A stretch of DNA of 38,383 nt, taken from positions 1 to 38,383 of the forward strand of contig CAAFGE010000025.1 of NCBI GenBank assembly GCA_900762355.1, in the 5' to 3' direction. The translations under genes and the position numbers were made by a program. Shown in pieces: positions 15,810-22,669 of the stretch; within the stretch, counting starts at the first letter, position 1; the number at the start of each line of letters is the position of its first letter. A model generated the notes under the pieces. That model was not told where the DNA came from. It made no database searches and saw only the letters and a program-made list of their open reading frames with translations. The stretch comes from an uncultured Collinsella sp. (GTDB lineage Bacteria; Actinomycetota; Coriobacteriia; Coriobacteriales; Coriobacteriaceae).

Positions 15810-16850
15810 ATGTCTGAGCTCAACCCCGTCCGCATTGCCGTTATCGGCGCCGGCGCCATGGGCCGCAACCACATCCGCTTTGTCACCGAGGAGCCCGAGG
15901 CCGAACTCGTCGCCATCGCCGACGCCTTTGAGGGCGCCCGCGCCACGGCCGAGGCCGCCGGCGTGCCGTTTTACACCGATCCCGCCCAGATGATGGACGA
16001 GGCCAAGCCCGAGGCCGTCATCATCGCCACCCCCAACGACCTGCACCTGGGCGTTGCCCGCGAGGCCATCAAGCGCAACATCGTGCCGCTGGTCGAAAAG
16101 CCGATCTCCAACGACCTCGAGGATGCCCAGGCTTTCGCCGCCGAGGCCGAGACCGCCGGCGTGCCCGTGCTCGTGGGTCAGCACCGTCGTCACAACCCCT
16201 TCGTCAACAAGGCCAAGGAGATCATCGAGTCCGGCGAGCTGGGCAAGCTCACCGTGTCGAGCTTCCACTATATGATCTATAAGAATGACGAGTACTTCGA
16301 TGTCGAGTGGCGCCGCAAGAAGGGTGCCGGCCCGATCCTGGTCAACCTGGTGCACGATGTCGACCTGCTCCGCTATCTGCTGGGCGAGCCCGTTGCCGTC
16401 CAGGGTATGCAGTCCAGCGCCGCCCGCGGTTTTGAGACCGAGGACTCCGCCGTGGTCAACGTCCGCTTTGCCGATGGCGCGCTTGCGAGCATGACCATCT
16501 CCGACGCCACCGCCAGCCCCTGGAACTGGGAGGCCACCGCTCGCGAGGATCCGCAGTACCGCCCCTTCGACGCCGATGCCTACTTTATCGGCGGCACTAA
16601 GGGCGCCCTTTCGCTGCCCCGCCTGCACCAGTTCTCCTACGACGGTGCCTCCAACTGGCACAAGCCGCTGCAGATGGAGATCCCGGCCGTCGACCCGGCG
16701 CTGCCGCACAAGATGCAGCTCAAGCACTTTGTGAAGGTTGTCCGCCGCGAGGTTGAGCCCGTCGTGACCCCCGCTGACAACGTTAAGACGCTCACGCTTC
16801 TCAACGCCATCAAGGAGGCCGCCGAGACCGGCCAGCTCGTCAAGCTGTAA
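15810..16850 (+). CDS. Gfo/Idh/MocA family oxidoreductase
   Basis: NAD(P)-dependent dehydrogenase with an N-terminal Rossmann domain (about 1-125, VIGAGAMGRNH and the EKPIS motif that carries the catalytic Lys) and a C-terminal substrate domain (about 130-346). The HDVDLLRYL segment matches the His-x2-Asp pattern of the family's active site. The ATG follows AAGGAG. Enzymes of this family oxidise sugars, inositols and their acids. As third gene of the SDR-MFS operon it probably performs a second redox step on the imported compound. The length of 346 residues is typical. Confidence 0.92.
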   Translation: MSELNPVRIAVIGAGAMGRNHIRFVTEEPEAELVAIADAFEGARATAEAAGVPFYTDPAQMMDEAKPEAVIIATPNDLHLGVAREAIKRNIVPLVEKPISNDLEDAQAFAAEAETAGVPVLVGQHRRHNPFVNKAKEIIESGELGKLTVSSFHYMIYKNDEYFDVEWRRKKGAGPILVNLVHDVDLLRYLLGEPVAVQGMQSSAARGFETEDSAVVNVRFADGALASMTISDATASPWNWEATAREDPQYRPFDADAYFIGGTKGALSLPRLHQFSYDGASNWHKPLQMEIPAVDPALPHKMQLKHFVKVVRREVEPVVTPADNVKTLTLLNAIKEAAETGQLVKL

Positions 16851-16923
16851 CGCCTTAGGGCAGACCGCGGCAGAAACCCCATGCCGAGCCCCTCGGTCCG
16901 CCACCAACAAGCCCCTCTTCTTT

Positions 16924-16958
16924 GCCCCGCGAGCAGCCTCCTGCCTGCGGGGCTTTTT
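16924..16958 (+). terminator. intrinsic terminator after the SDR-MFS-Gfo/Idh operon
   Basis: GCCCCGC (16924-16930) pairs with GCGGGGC (16947-16953), a small GCAG/CTGC stem can form in the loop, and TTTTT follows directly at 16954-16958. It lies 74 bases after the last stop codon. Confidence 0.85.
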
Positions 16959-17017
16959 GCTACCTTGCCGATAATTTTTCTGGAACGGGGCCTTTTGCAC
17001 CTCGGCTTGATTCGTTC

Positions 17018-17177
17018 GCCACGAAATGGGCCTATCTACTACGTTTAACCGATTACCCCCAACCATACCGAATTTCGCGAAATAAAAACCGCAGGTAAAC
17101 GGCTTGCGTATTCTCGGAAAACCGGGGGATGGTCGACCCATACGGTTCAAACGTAGTAGATAGGCCATTTTCGTGGC
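17018..17177. mobile_element. MITE-like element with terminal inverted repeats, copy B
   Basis: A 160-base element whose first and last 34 or so bases are nearly exact inverted copies: it begins GCCACGAAATGGGCCTATC and ends GATAGGCCATTTTCGTGGC. The words CTACTACGTTTAACCG, CGAATTTCGC, AAAACCGCAGGTAAA and GGCTTGCGT are shared in order with the element at 7620-7759. It has no coding capacity. It ends about 80 bases before the tex start codon and could influence tex transcription. Target-site duplications are not obvious. Confidence 0.75.
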
Positions 17178-17181
17178 ACGG

Positions 17182-17200
17182 CCCAAAACAGTCTTTTGGG
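17182..17200 (+). other. short stem-loop in the tex upstream region
   Basis: CCCAAAA (17182-17188) and TTTTGGG (17194-17200) form a perfect 7-bp stem with a 5-base loop, immediately after the repeat element. It is 58 bases before the tex start codon, so it is either an operator or part of the leader. Confidence 0.35.
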
Positions 17201-17258
17201 ACGGGTGGTATCCTTGGTAGCTCTGTGCTGCAAACGCACCTTTACCGCAAGGAGTTTC

Positions 17259-19406
17259 ATGGATCTTATCGCCCAGCTCGCCCGCGAGCTCAACCTTAAG
17301 GCCGCCAACGTCGAGGCGGCCGTCAAGCTCATCGACGAGGGCAACACCATCCCCTTTATCTCGCGCTACCGCAAGGAAGCAACGGGCGGCATGGACGACG
17401 TCGCCCTGCGCGCGCTCGACGAGCGCCTGTCCTACCTGCGCAATCTCGAGCAGCGCAAAGAGGACGTCATCCTGCTCATCGACGCCCAGGGCAAACTCAC
17501 GCCCGAGCTCGAGCAGCAGATTCGCGAGGCCACGCAGCTCCAGCGCGTCGAGGACTTCTACAAGCCCTACCGCAAAAAGCGCATGACCCGCGCGCAGAAG
17601 GCCCGCGAGGCCGGCCTGGAGCCGCTCGCCAACATGATCATCATGCAGGCATCCGCCAAGGGCAGCGCGCTCGACGCCGCCGCGGCCTACGTCAACGAGG
17701 ACGCCGGCTTCGACACGCCCGAGAAGGCACTCGCCGGCGCCGCCGACATCGTGGCCGAGACGGTGGCCGAGGACCCCGAGAACGTCGCCGACCTGCGCGC
17801 CTTTACGCAAAACACCGCCGATATCGTCGTCGAGGCCACCGACCCCGCCGAGAAGACTCCCTACGAGCCCTACTACAACTTTGACGAGCCGCTGCGCCGC
17901 ATCCCCAACCACCGCGTGCTGGCTATCGACCGCGGCGAGCGCGAGGGCAAGCTCCGCGTGCGCGTGAACGTCGACGGCGCCGCTGCCACGGCACGCCTCG
18001 GCAGCCGCTGGCCCCGCCGCCAGGGCGTGTTTGCTCCCATCTTCGATGCCGCCATCGCTGATGGTTACAAGCGCCTCATGGCCCCCTCGCTGGAGCGCGA
18101 GGCCCGTGCCAAGCTCACCGTCCGCGCCCAGACCGAGGCCATCAACGTCTTTGCCAAGAATCTCGAGGGCCTGCTCTCGGCCCGTCCCGTCCGCGGCGCC
18201 CGCGTGCTCGCGCTCGACCCGGGCTACCGCACCGGCTGCAAGGTCGCCGTCATGGATGAGACCGGCAAGCTGCTCGACCACGGCGTGGTCTACCCCACCA
18301 AGCCGCGCCACGACGTCGCCGGCACCAAGCGCGAGCTCGCCCGCCTCGTCAAGAAGGACAGCGTCAACACCATCGTCATCGGCAACGGCACCGCCAGCCG
18401 CGAGACCGAGGAGGTCGTCTCGGAGTTCATTGCCGAGCAGGCGCCCAGCCTTCGCTACACCATCGTCAACGAGGCGGGCGCGTCGGTGTACTCCGCCTCC
18501 GAGCTCGCAAGCCAGGAGTATCCCGATCTGGATGTCACCGTGCGTGGCGCCATGAGCTTGGGCCGCCGCCTGCAGGATCCGTTGGCAGAGCTCGTCAAGA
18601 TTCCGCCCCAGTCCATCGGCGTGGGCCAGTACCAGCACGACCTTGACCAGGCCGAGCTCTCGCGCACCCTTGGCCACGTGGTGGAGGACGTCGTCAACCG
18701 CGTCGGCGTCGACGTGAACACCGCGAGCGCGAGCCTGCTGGGATACGTATCGGGCATCACGCCGAGCGTGGCCAAGAACATCGTGGCCTACCGCGAGGAA
18801 AACGGCGCCTTTACCGATCGCCGCCAGCTCAAGAAGGTCCCCAAGCTGGGACCTAAGGCATACCTCAACGCCGCGGGTTTCCTGCGCATCAGCGGCGGCA
18901 AGAACCCGCTCGACGCGACAAGCGTCCACCCCGAGAGCTACGAGGTGGCAACGGCCGTCCTGGAGCGTGCCGGCGTTGCCGCCAGCGAACTCAGCCGTGG
19001 CGGCGTACCCGATATCGAGCGCCGCCTGGGCAGCATCTCGGCGCTGGCAAGCGACCTAGACTGCGGCACCCTCACGCTCATCGACATCGTTAACGAACTC
19101 AAAAAGCCCGGCCGCGACCCGCGCGACGACGCGCCCGAGGTGGTCTTTAGCCGCTCAGCGCTTTCCATCGACGACCTGGAGCCCGGCATGGAACTCAAGG
19201 GCACGGTGCGCAACGTCGTCGACTTTGGCGCCTTCGTCGACGTGGGTGTGCACCAGGACGGCCTCGTGCACATCTCCAAACTGGCCAACCGCTTCATCAA
19301 GCACCCGAGCGACGTGGTGCGCGTCGGCGACACGGTCAAGGTGTGGGTAGAAAAGGTCGACCGCGACCGCAAGAAGATTTCCCTCACCATGGTGCAAGGG
19401 AAGTAG
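17259..19406 (+). CDS. tex: Tex family RNA-binding transcription accessory protein
   Basis: Cytoplasmic nucleic-acid-binding protein related to eukaryotic Spt6, involved in transcription and in recovery of stalled or damaged ribosome/polymerase complexes. The N-terminal helical part (about 1-200) has the family's IPFISRYRKEATGGMDD; a YqgF/RNase H-like domain follows (about 320-450, with LALDPGYRTGCKVAV); then helix-hairpin-helix segments (about 490-560), and a C-terminal S1 RNA-binding domain (about 643-712, GTVRNVVDFGAFVDVGVHQD). The ATG at 17259 follows AAGGAG; the frame extends 21 codons upstream without a binding site. The length of 715 residues is normal. It is a single gene with its own terminator. 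Confidence 0.96.
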   Translation: MDLIAQLARELNLKAANVEAAVKLIDEGNTIPFISRYRKEATGGMDDVALRALDERLSYLRNLEQRKEDVILLIDAQGKLTPELEQQIREATQLQRVEDFYKPYRKKRMTRAQKAREAGLEPLANMIIMQASAKGSALDAAAAYVNEDAGFDTPEKALAGAADIVAETVAEDPENVADLRAFTQNTADIVVEATDPAEKTPYEPYYNFDEPLRRIPNHRVLAIDRGEREGKLRVRVNVDGAAATARLGSRWPRRQGVFAPIFDAAIADGYKRLMAPSLEREARAKLTVRAQTEAINVFAKNLEGLLSARPVRGARVLALDPGYRTGCKVAVMDETGKLLDHGVVYPTKPRHDVAGTKRELARLVKKDSVNTIVIGNGTASRETEEVVSEFIAEQAPSLRYTIVNEAGASVYSASELASQEYPDLDVTVRGAMSLGRRLQDPLAELVKIPPQSIGVGQYQHDLDQAELSRTLGHVVEDVVNRVGVDVNTASASLLGYVSGITPSVAKNIVAYREENGAFTDRRQLKKVPKLGPKAYLNAAGFLRISGGKNPLDATSVHPESYEVATAVLERAGVAASELSRGGVPDIERRLGSISALASDLDCGTLTLIDIVNELKKPGRDPRDDAPEVVFSRSALSIDDLEPGMELKGTVRNVVDFGAFVDVGVHQDGLVHISKLANRFIKHPSDVVRVGDTVKVWVEKVDRDRKKISLTMVQGK

Positions 19407-19432
19407 CGCGCACAAAACATGTCATGAGCAAA

Positions 19433-19473
19433 GGGCCCGGACGTCTCAACGGACGTCCGGGCCCCTCTTTTTT
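19433..19473 (+). terminator. intrinsic terminator of tex
   Basis: GGGCCCGGACGTC (19433-19445) and GACGTCCGGGCCC (19452-19464) form a perfect 13-bp stem with a 6-base loop, followed by CCTCTTTTTT. It lies between tex and a convergent gene and may slow transcription from both sides. Confidence 0.9.
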
Positions 19474-19499
19474 GGAAATATAAATAGAAGATTATTAGA

Positions 19500-20335
19500 T
19501 TACAGATTGACCCATATAGCGGGACGAACGGCGATGCCCATGTTGCCCACGTCGCTGCCGTCGGAGCCCACGCCGCCGTCCTCGCCGACGCAGGCCGCGA
19601 GGTCCGAGTTATCGCCCGGCGAGCGAAGCCACCAGTCGCACGCGCCGTTGACATCCGATGTCCAAGCGCCGTTGCTCACGGCCTGCTGGGTCGGCATGCA
19701 GATGCGATCGTTGTCGGACTTGAAATATTTATTTGCCTCATCGACGGAAAGCAGCGTAGGGGCGCCGTTAATCTCTTTCATCTCATCGTCCGTAAACACC
19801 TGGGAAGCAAAGTCCACTTCGAGCCACGCCTTGAGGTCGGAAGAGTTCCAGCCGTTGCCGTCATCCGCGTCTTCGTTGAATGCATGGGCATCGAGACCCT
19901 TCTCGCTCACGACATAGGCACGGTCGCCCTCGACCTCCAGGACACGCCACTCGATGGGCTCCTTACCGTTTGAGGCGTTACCGTCTTGCTCGTAGGAACC
20001 GAACTCAACCACGTCGCCCACCTGGCAGCCCTTAAAGGGGTTCTTGTTGAACGCGGGGACGACGACAAAAACGGCGATCAACACGAGAGCAACGACGCCG
20101 GCCGCCGCCCCTCCGATGATAAGCGGCAGCTTCTTTTTGTCGCCAACCTTATTGGCGGTCGACACTTTTGTGGCTTGTGGAGCAGGCGCGACGCCAGGTG
20201 CCATGTCTGAGGCTATAGCCGGATTACCGGTTTCGCCCGAGGGGGGGTCATAGATACCGTTGGAAACGGATTGCCGCAGGCGCAGCAAAACTTGGCCTCG
20301 TCAACGTTCTTGGTACCGCACTTGGGACAGAACAT
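19500..20335 (-). pseudogene. zinc-ribbon / DUF6273 membrane protein split by a frameshift at a C7 tract
   Basis: The gene starts at an ATG at 20335 (AAGGGAG upstream) with a zinc ribbon: CPKCGTKN then CCACGNPF in the first 24 residues. This frame stops at 20213. The remainder is in the frame 19500-20288: a Pro/Ala linker, one membrane helix (LPLIIGGAAAGVVALVLIAV) and an extracellular domain of about 175 residues with WRVLEVEGDRAYVVSE, CDWWLRSPG and AVRPAIWVNL, the DUF6273 pattern. The two frames overlap at a run of seven C (20241-20247 on the minus strand); one extra C would join them into an uninterrupted protein of about 279 residues. The downstream frame alone has only a TTG start without a binding site. 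It may be a phase-variable gene in the OFF state, a true pseudogene, a programmed -1 frameshift, or a sequencing error. Function is unknown; similar proteins are predicted surface-exposed membrane proteins. Confidence 0.8.
20241..20247 (-). repeat. C7 homopolymer at the frame junction
   Basis: Seven consecutive G on the plus strand (C on the coding strand). It is where the zinc-ribbon frame and the membrane/DUF6273 frame meet, and eight C would restore one frame. Homopolymers of this length are typical sites of slipped-strand mispairing and also of sequencing error. Confidence 0.8.
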
Positions 20336-20398
20336 GGGGTTCTCCCTTCCTTTCGTTTTTCTTCCACACGTTAAAGCTAGACCCAAGGCAACCAAACT

Positions 20399-20410
20399 TG
20401 TTGCGCAACA
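20399..20410. promoter_or_regulatory. 12-base perfect palindrome upstream of the zinc-ribbon gene
   Basis: TGTTGCGCAACA is fully self-complementary and lies 64 bases before the start codon at 20335, a usual position for an operator. No regulator is encoded next to it. Confidence 0.35.
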
Positions 20411-20588
20411 TGTCCCGGAGGAGAGAAAATCTGTGCGAGCGGGAGCGCGATCGAGACGACATCAGTCAGGTCTTGTGCAGGGGAAGTAAACCGCCAATGC
20501 AAGGGTACCCCCTGCAGCGACGTGCAGAATCGCGAGTATTCTGCAAATTCCGCCGTTCCGGATGCCCCTCAGAGGCAATAAAGTCACA

Positions 20589-20633
20589 AACAGCCCCCGT
20601 TTTAGCGTCGTCAGAGCCAAAACGGGGGCTGTT
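20589..20633 (-). terminator. 15-bp stem-loop, probable terminator after the transaldolase-family gene
   Basis: AACAGCCCCCGTTTT (20589-20603) and AAAACGGGGGCTGTT (20619-20633) are exact inverted copies around a 15-base loop. The stem itself ends in T-rich sequence on both strands, so it could work in either direction. Leftward transcripts from 20869-21573 would meet it after the long hairpin. Confidence 0.6.
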
Positions 20634-20754
20634 CCGTGCTTTATCTAGCTGGTAAAAGCCTTTACCTTGCTGAATACTCTCAATTTTGCACGTCGCAGGC
20701 GGGGGTACCTTTGCCCACGGCAGGATTGGAGGCCGATCACCAACCTACCGGCAA

Positions 20755-20842
20755 GTTCGTGTCGGCAGCCCCGGCCTTTCCTTTGCCCAGCGCGACCCTT
20801 GCGAAGCGCGTGAGCGATAGGGAAAGGAAAGGCCGGGCGAAC
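20755..20842. other. long hairpin 3' of the transaldolase-family gene
   Basis: CCCGGCCTTTCCTTT (20770-20784) and AAAGGAAAGGCCGGG (20823-20837) form a perfect 15-bp stem. GTTCG (20755-20759) and CGAAC (20838-20842) extend it after a bulge, and GCGC words in the 38-base loop can pair further. It lies about 25 bases after the transaldolase stop codon. Architecture resembles the hairpins at 12234 and 33609. Confidence 0.6.
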
Positions 20843-20868
20843 AACTCGCAGCGCAGCCAGTGTTCGCG

Positions 20869-21573
20869 TTACGGCAGGATATGGAAGCCGAGCGACGCGA
20901 TATCCTTGGCAAAGCCGCGCACGGTGTCGAGCGAGACCTCGTAGGGGTCACGGCCGATGTTCTTGCGCTTGGCCAGGATGCTGTTGGGCACCGTGATGAT
21001 CTGGCAACCGCAGGCTTCGGCCTGGTAAATGTTGATGAGCTCGCGCGTGGACGCCCACAGGACCTCGCAGTTGGGCTTGGCGGCGGCCTTCTTGACCGAC
21101 TCCGTCATAAACGGAATGGGGTCGACGCCGGTATCGGCGATACGGCCGGCAAAGAGCGAGATGATGGACGGCGTCTCGGCATCAACAGCCTCGACCATCT
21201 CATCGACCTGCTCGGGCGTAAAGATGGTGGTGACGTTGACCTTGATGCCGTCAGCCGAAAGCCTGCGGACCAGCTCGGCGGTGGACTCGCCCTTGGTGGT
21301 CACGCACGGAATCTTGACGTAGACGTTCTCGGCCCAGGTAGCGATCTCGCGAGCCTCGACCTCCATGGTCTCGACGTCGTCGGCAAAGACCTCAAACGAG
21401 ACGGACACATCGGTGATGTGGGTCAAGACCTCCTTGGCAAACGCGCGGTAATCCGTCACGCCGCCCTTCTTCATAAGGGACGGGTTGGTCGTGAAACCCT
21501 GAACGTTGCCGTTCTCGTACATGTCGAGCATGCCTTCGAGGTTTGCACCGTCAGCGAACACCTTGATTGCCAT
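20869..21573 (-). CDS. transaldolase / fructose-6-phosphate aldolase family protein
   Basis: Class I aldolase-fold enzyme of the small transaldolase group, transferring a dihydroxyacetone unit in the pentose phosphate pathway or cleaving fructose 6-phosphate. The GFTTNPSLM motif (26-34) and the Schiff-base Lys87 in YVKIPC are clear. ISLFAGRIADTG (about 140-151) is another family signature. The start ATG at 21573 (MAIKVFADG) fits the family N-terminus, with AAAGGA 10 bases upstream; the frame extends eight codons further up. At 234 residues it is slightly longer than Escherichia FSA (220). Sequence alone does not separate transaldolase from aldolase activity. It is a single gene with long hairpins at its 3' end. 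Confidence 0.93.
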   Translation of the reverse strand: MAIKVFADGANLEGMLDMYENGNVQGFTTNPSLMKKGGVTDYRAFAKEVLTHITDVSVSFEVFADDVETMEVEAREIATWAENVYVKIPCVTTKGESTAELVRRLSADGIKVNVTTIFTPEQVDEMVEAVDAETPSIISLFAGRIADTGVDPIPFMTESVKKAAAKPNCEVLWASTRELINIYQAEACGCQIITVPNSILAKRKNIGRDPYEVSLDTVRGFAKDIASLGFHILP

Positions 21574-21678
21574 CTGCCTGATTCCTTTCGTTAGCATACG
21601 GCCGATAAACTGCTAAACACTTTACCTATGTTTATCAAGGCGTGAGCTGCGGGTTTTTATCTTCTCGGCGAACGGTAT

Positions 21679-21694
21679 AAACACCTCAGTGTTT
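21679..21694. promoter_or_regulatory. small palindrome in the transaldolase upstream region
   Basis: AAACAC (21679-21684) and GTGTTT (21689-21694) are inverted copies spaced by four bases, about 106 bases before the transaldolase start. A possible leftward promoter nearby is TTGATA, 17 bases, TAGCAG (about 21617-21645). Both are tentative. Confidence 0.3.
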
Positions 21695-21766
21695 GGATTG
21701 ATAAATCGATTGAGCATGCAAAAGCAAAGAGTCGCAGTTTGAGCAAACGTCAGAACGCGAGAGTCA

Positions 21767-22594
21767 TTAGATGAGGCCGAAATGCTGCATCGCTGTGACG
21801 GTGCCGTCGTGCGCGACATCGTCGGTCACGTAGTCGGCGACCGCCTTGACCTCGGGCATGGCGTTGCCCATGGCGACAGCCGTCTCGACCGCAGCGAGCA
21901 TGCCCAGGTCGTTACCCGAATCGCCGAAGCCAAAGGTGCGCGCGTTGCCGGTGCGACCCAGGTATTCCAGCGCTCGCGCCACGCCCACGCCCTTGTCGAT
22001 ACCCTTGGGGCTCAGCTCGCGGTTCTGGCCGCCGGTATTGCACAGCTCAAACTCGCGATCGATAAAGCCATCGTCGTTGGCTACGCGAGCCAGGTCGCTC
22101 GCGTTAATGCACACCTTGCCTACGCGCAAGCGGCCATCGATCCGCATTTCCTCGGCGCTATGCACCACAGAGGTGCCGATCAAAGACGACTGTTCAACGC
22201 CCGCGGGCTCCAGCGCAAAGGTCGCAGCGTTGGCCTCGAAAAAAGCCTCGAACCCCGCCGCGGCAATGCGGCGCGCAAGCTCCGCAACAATGTCTTCGTC
22301 AAAGCAGTCCTCATGCACCACGCGGCCCTCGACCTCGAGCGTGGCGCCCGCCATGGCAACGACGCCCGCGGGGTCGAGCGCACGCAAGCTGTCCGCGATG
22401 AGCCACAGGGGACGACCCGTGCAGATAAACGCCTTGTGCCCTGCGTCGCGCAGACGATGAAACGCCTCGATCACCGTCTGCGAAGGGCGAACCGCCGAAA
22501 AGTCCTTATCGGTCATATCGTCGGGATCGAACGACGTCAGCGTGCCGTCCACGTCAAAAAACAATACAGCGGAATCGGAGCACGCATCAATCAT
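21767..22594 (-). CDS. HAD family hydrolase, Cof type
   Basis: Haloacid-dehalogenase-fold phosphatase acting on small phosphorylated metabolites such as sugar phosphates or nucleotide cofactors. The N-terminal motif I is FFDVDGTLTS (nucleophile Asp about 14), motif II is the CTGRP segment, and the C-terminal motifs are Lys in SPKGIDKG and GFGDSGNDLGML. The large cap between motifs II and III is the Cof/IIB type. I chose the ATG at 22594 with AAAGGA upstream; 12 further codons are open but have no site. The protein is 275 residues, usual for the family. It is divergent from rlmKL with 75 bases between the start codons. Substrate is not predictable. Confidence 0.92.
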   Translation of the reverse strand: MIDACSDSAVLFFDVDGTLTSFDPDDMTDKDFSAVRPSQTVIEAFHRLRDAGHKAFICTGRPLWLIADSLRALDPAGVVAMAGATLEVEGRVVHEDCFDEDIVAELARRIAAAGFEAFFEANAATFALEPAGVEQSSLIGTSVVHSAEEMRIDGRLRVGKVCINASDLARVANDDGFIDREFELCNTGGQNRELSPKGIDKGVGVARALEYLGRTGNARTFGFGDSGNDLGMLAAVETAVAMGNAMPEVKAVADYVTDDVAHDGTVTAMQHFGLI

Positions 22595-22636
22595 ATGGGT
22601 TCCTTTCGAGGGCGATGGCAAACGAAGCATCCATCA

Positions 22637-22642
22637 TATAAT
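22637..22642 (+). promoter_or_regulatory. -10 box of rlmKL
   Basis: A perfect TATAAT lies 28 bases before the rlmKL start codon. The -35 position (22614-22619) is poor (GATGGC), so the promoter may be weak or need help. Confidence 0.5.
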
Positions 22643-22669
22643 GGAGCGACGCAACCAGAGAGGTCACCC

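Larger units (their letters stand above)
20396..20868. other. 470-bp non-coding interval with several palindromes
   Basis: I find no credible gene. From left to right it holds a 12-base palindrome TGTTGCGCAACA (20399-20410), an inverted repeat GCAGAAT/ATTCTGC (20524-20544), a strong stem (20589-20633) and a long hairpin (20755-20842). The first two lie in the upstream region of the zinc-ribbon gene and could be operators; the last two lie 3' of the transaldolase-family gene. Confidence 0.6.

Noticed and set aside
13371..18929. 1852-codon open frame on the minus strand
   Set aside because: It is antisense to SDR, MFS, Gfo/Idh and tex and passes through a terminator and the MITE-like element; it reflects high G/C at third codon positions. 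The translation is low-complexity (His, Asp, Gly, Val) with no domain.
20260..20944. Short plus-strand ORFs between the zinc-ribbon and transaldolase genes
   Set aside because: They overlap palindromes and terminator stems and show no family features.
21782..22669. Upstream extension of the rlmKL frame by 296 codons
   Set aside because: This part is antisense to the HAD phosphatase and lacks RlmKL similarity; a good ribosome binding site and TATAAT lie just before the ATG at 22670.
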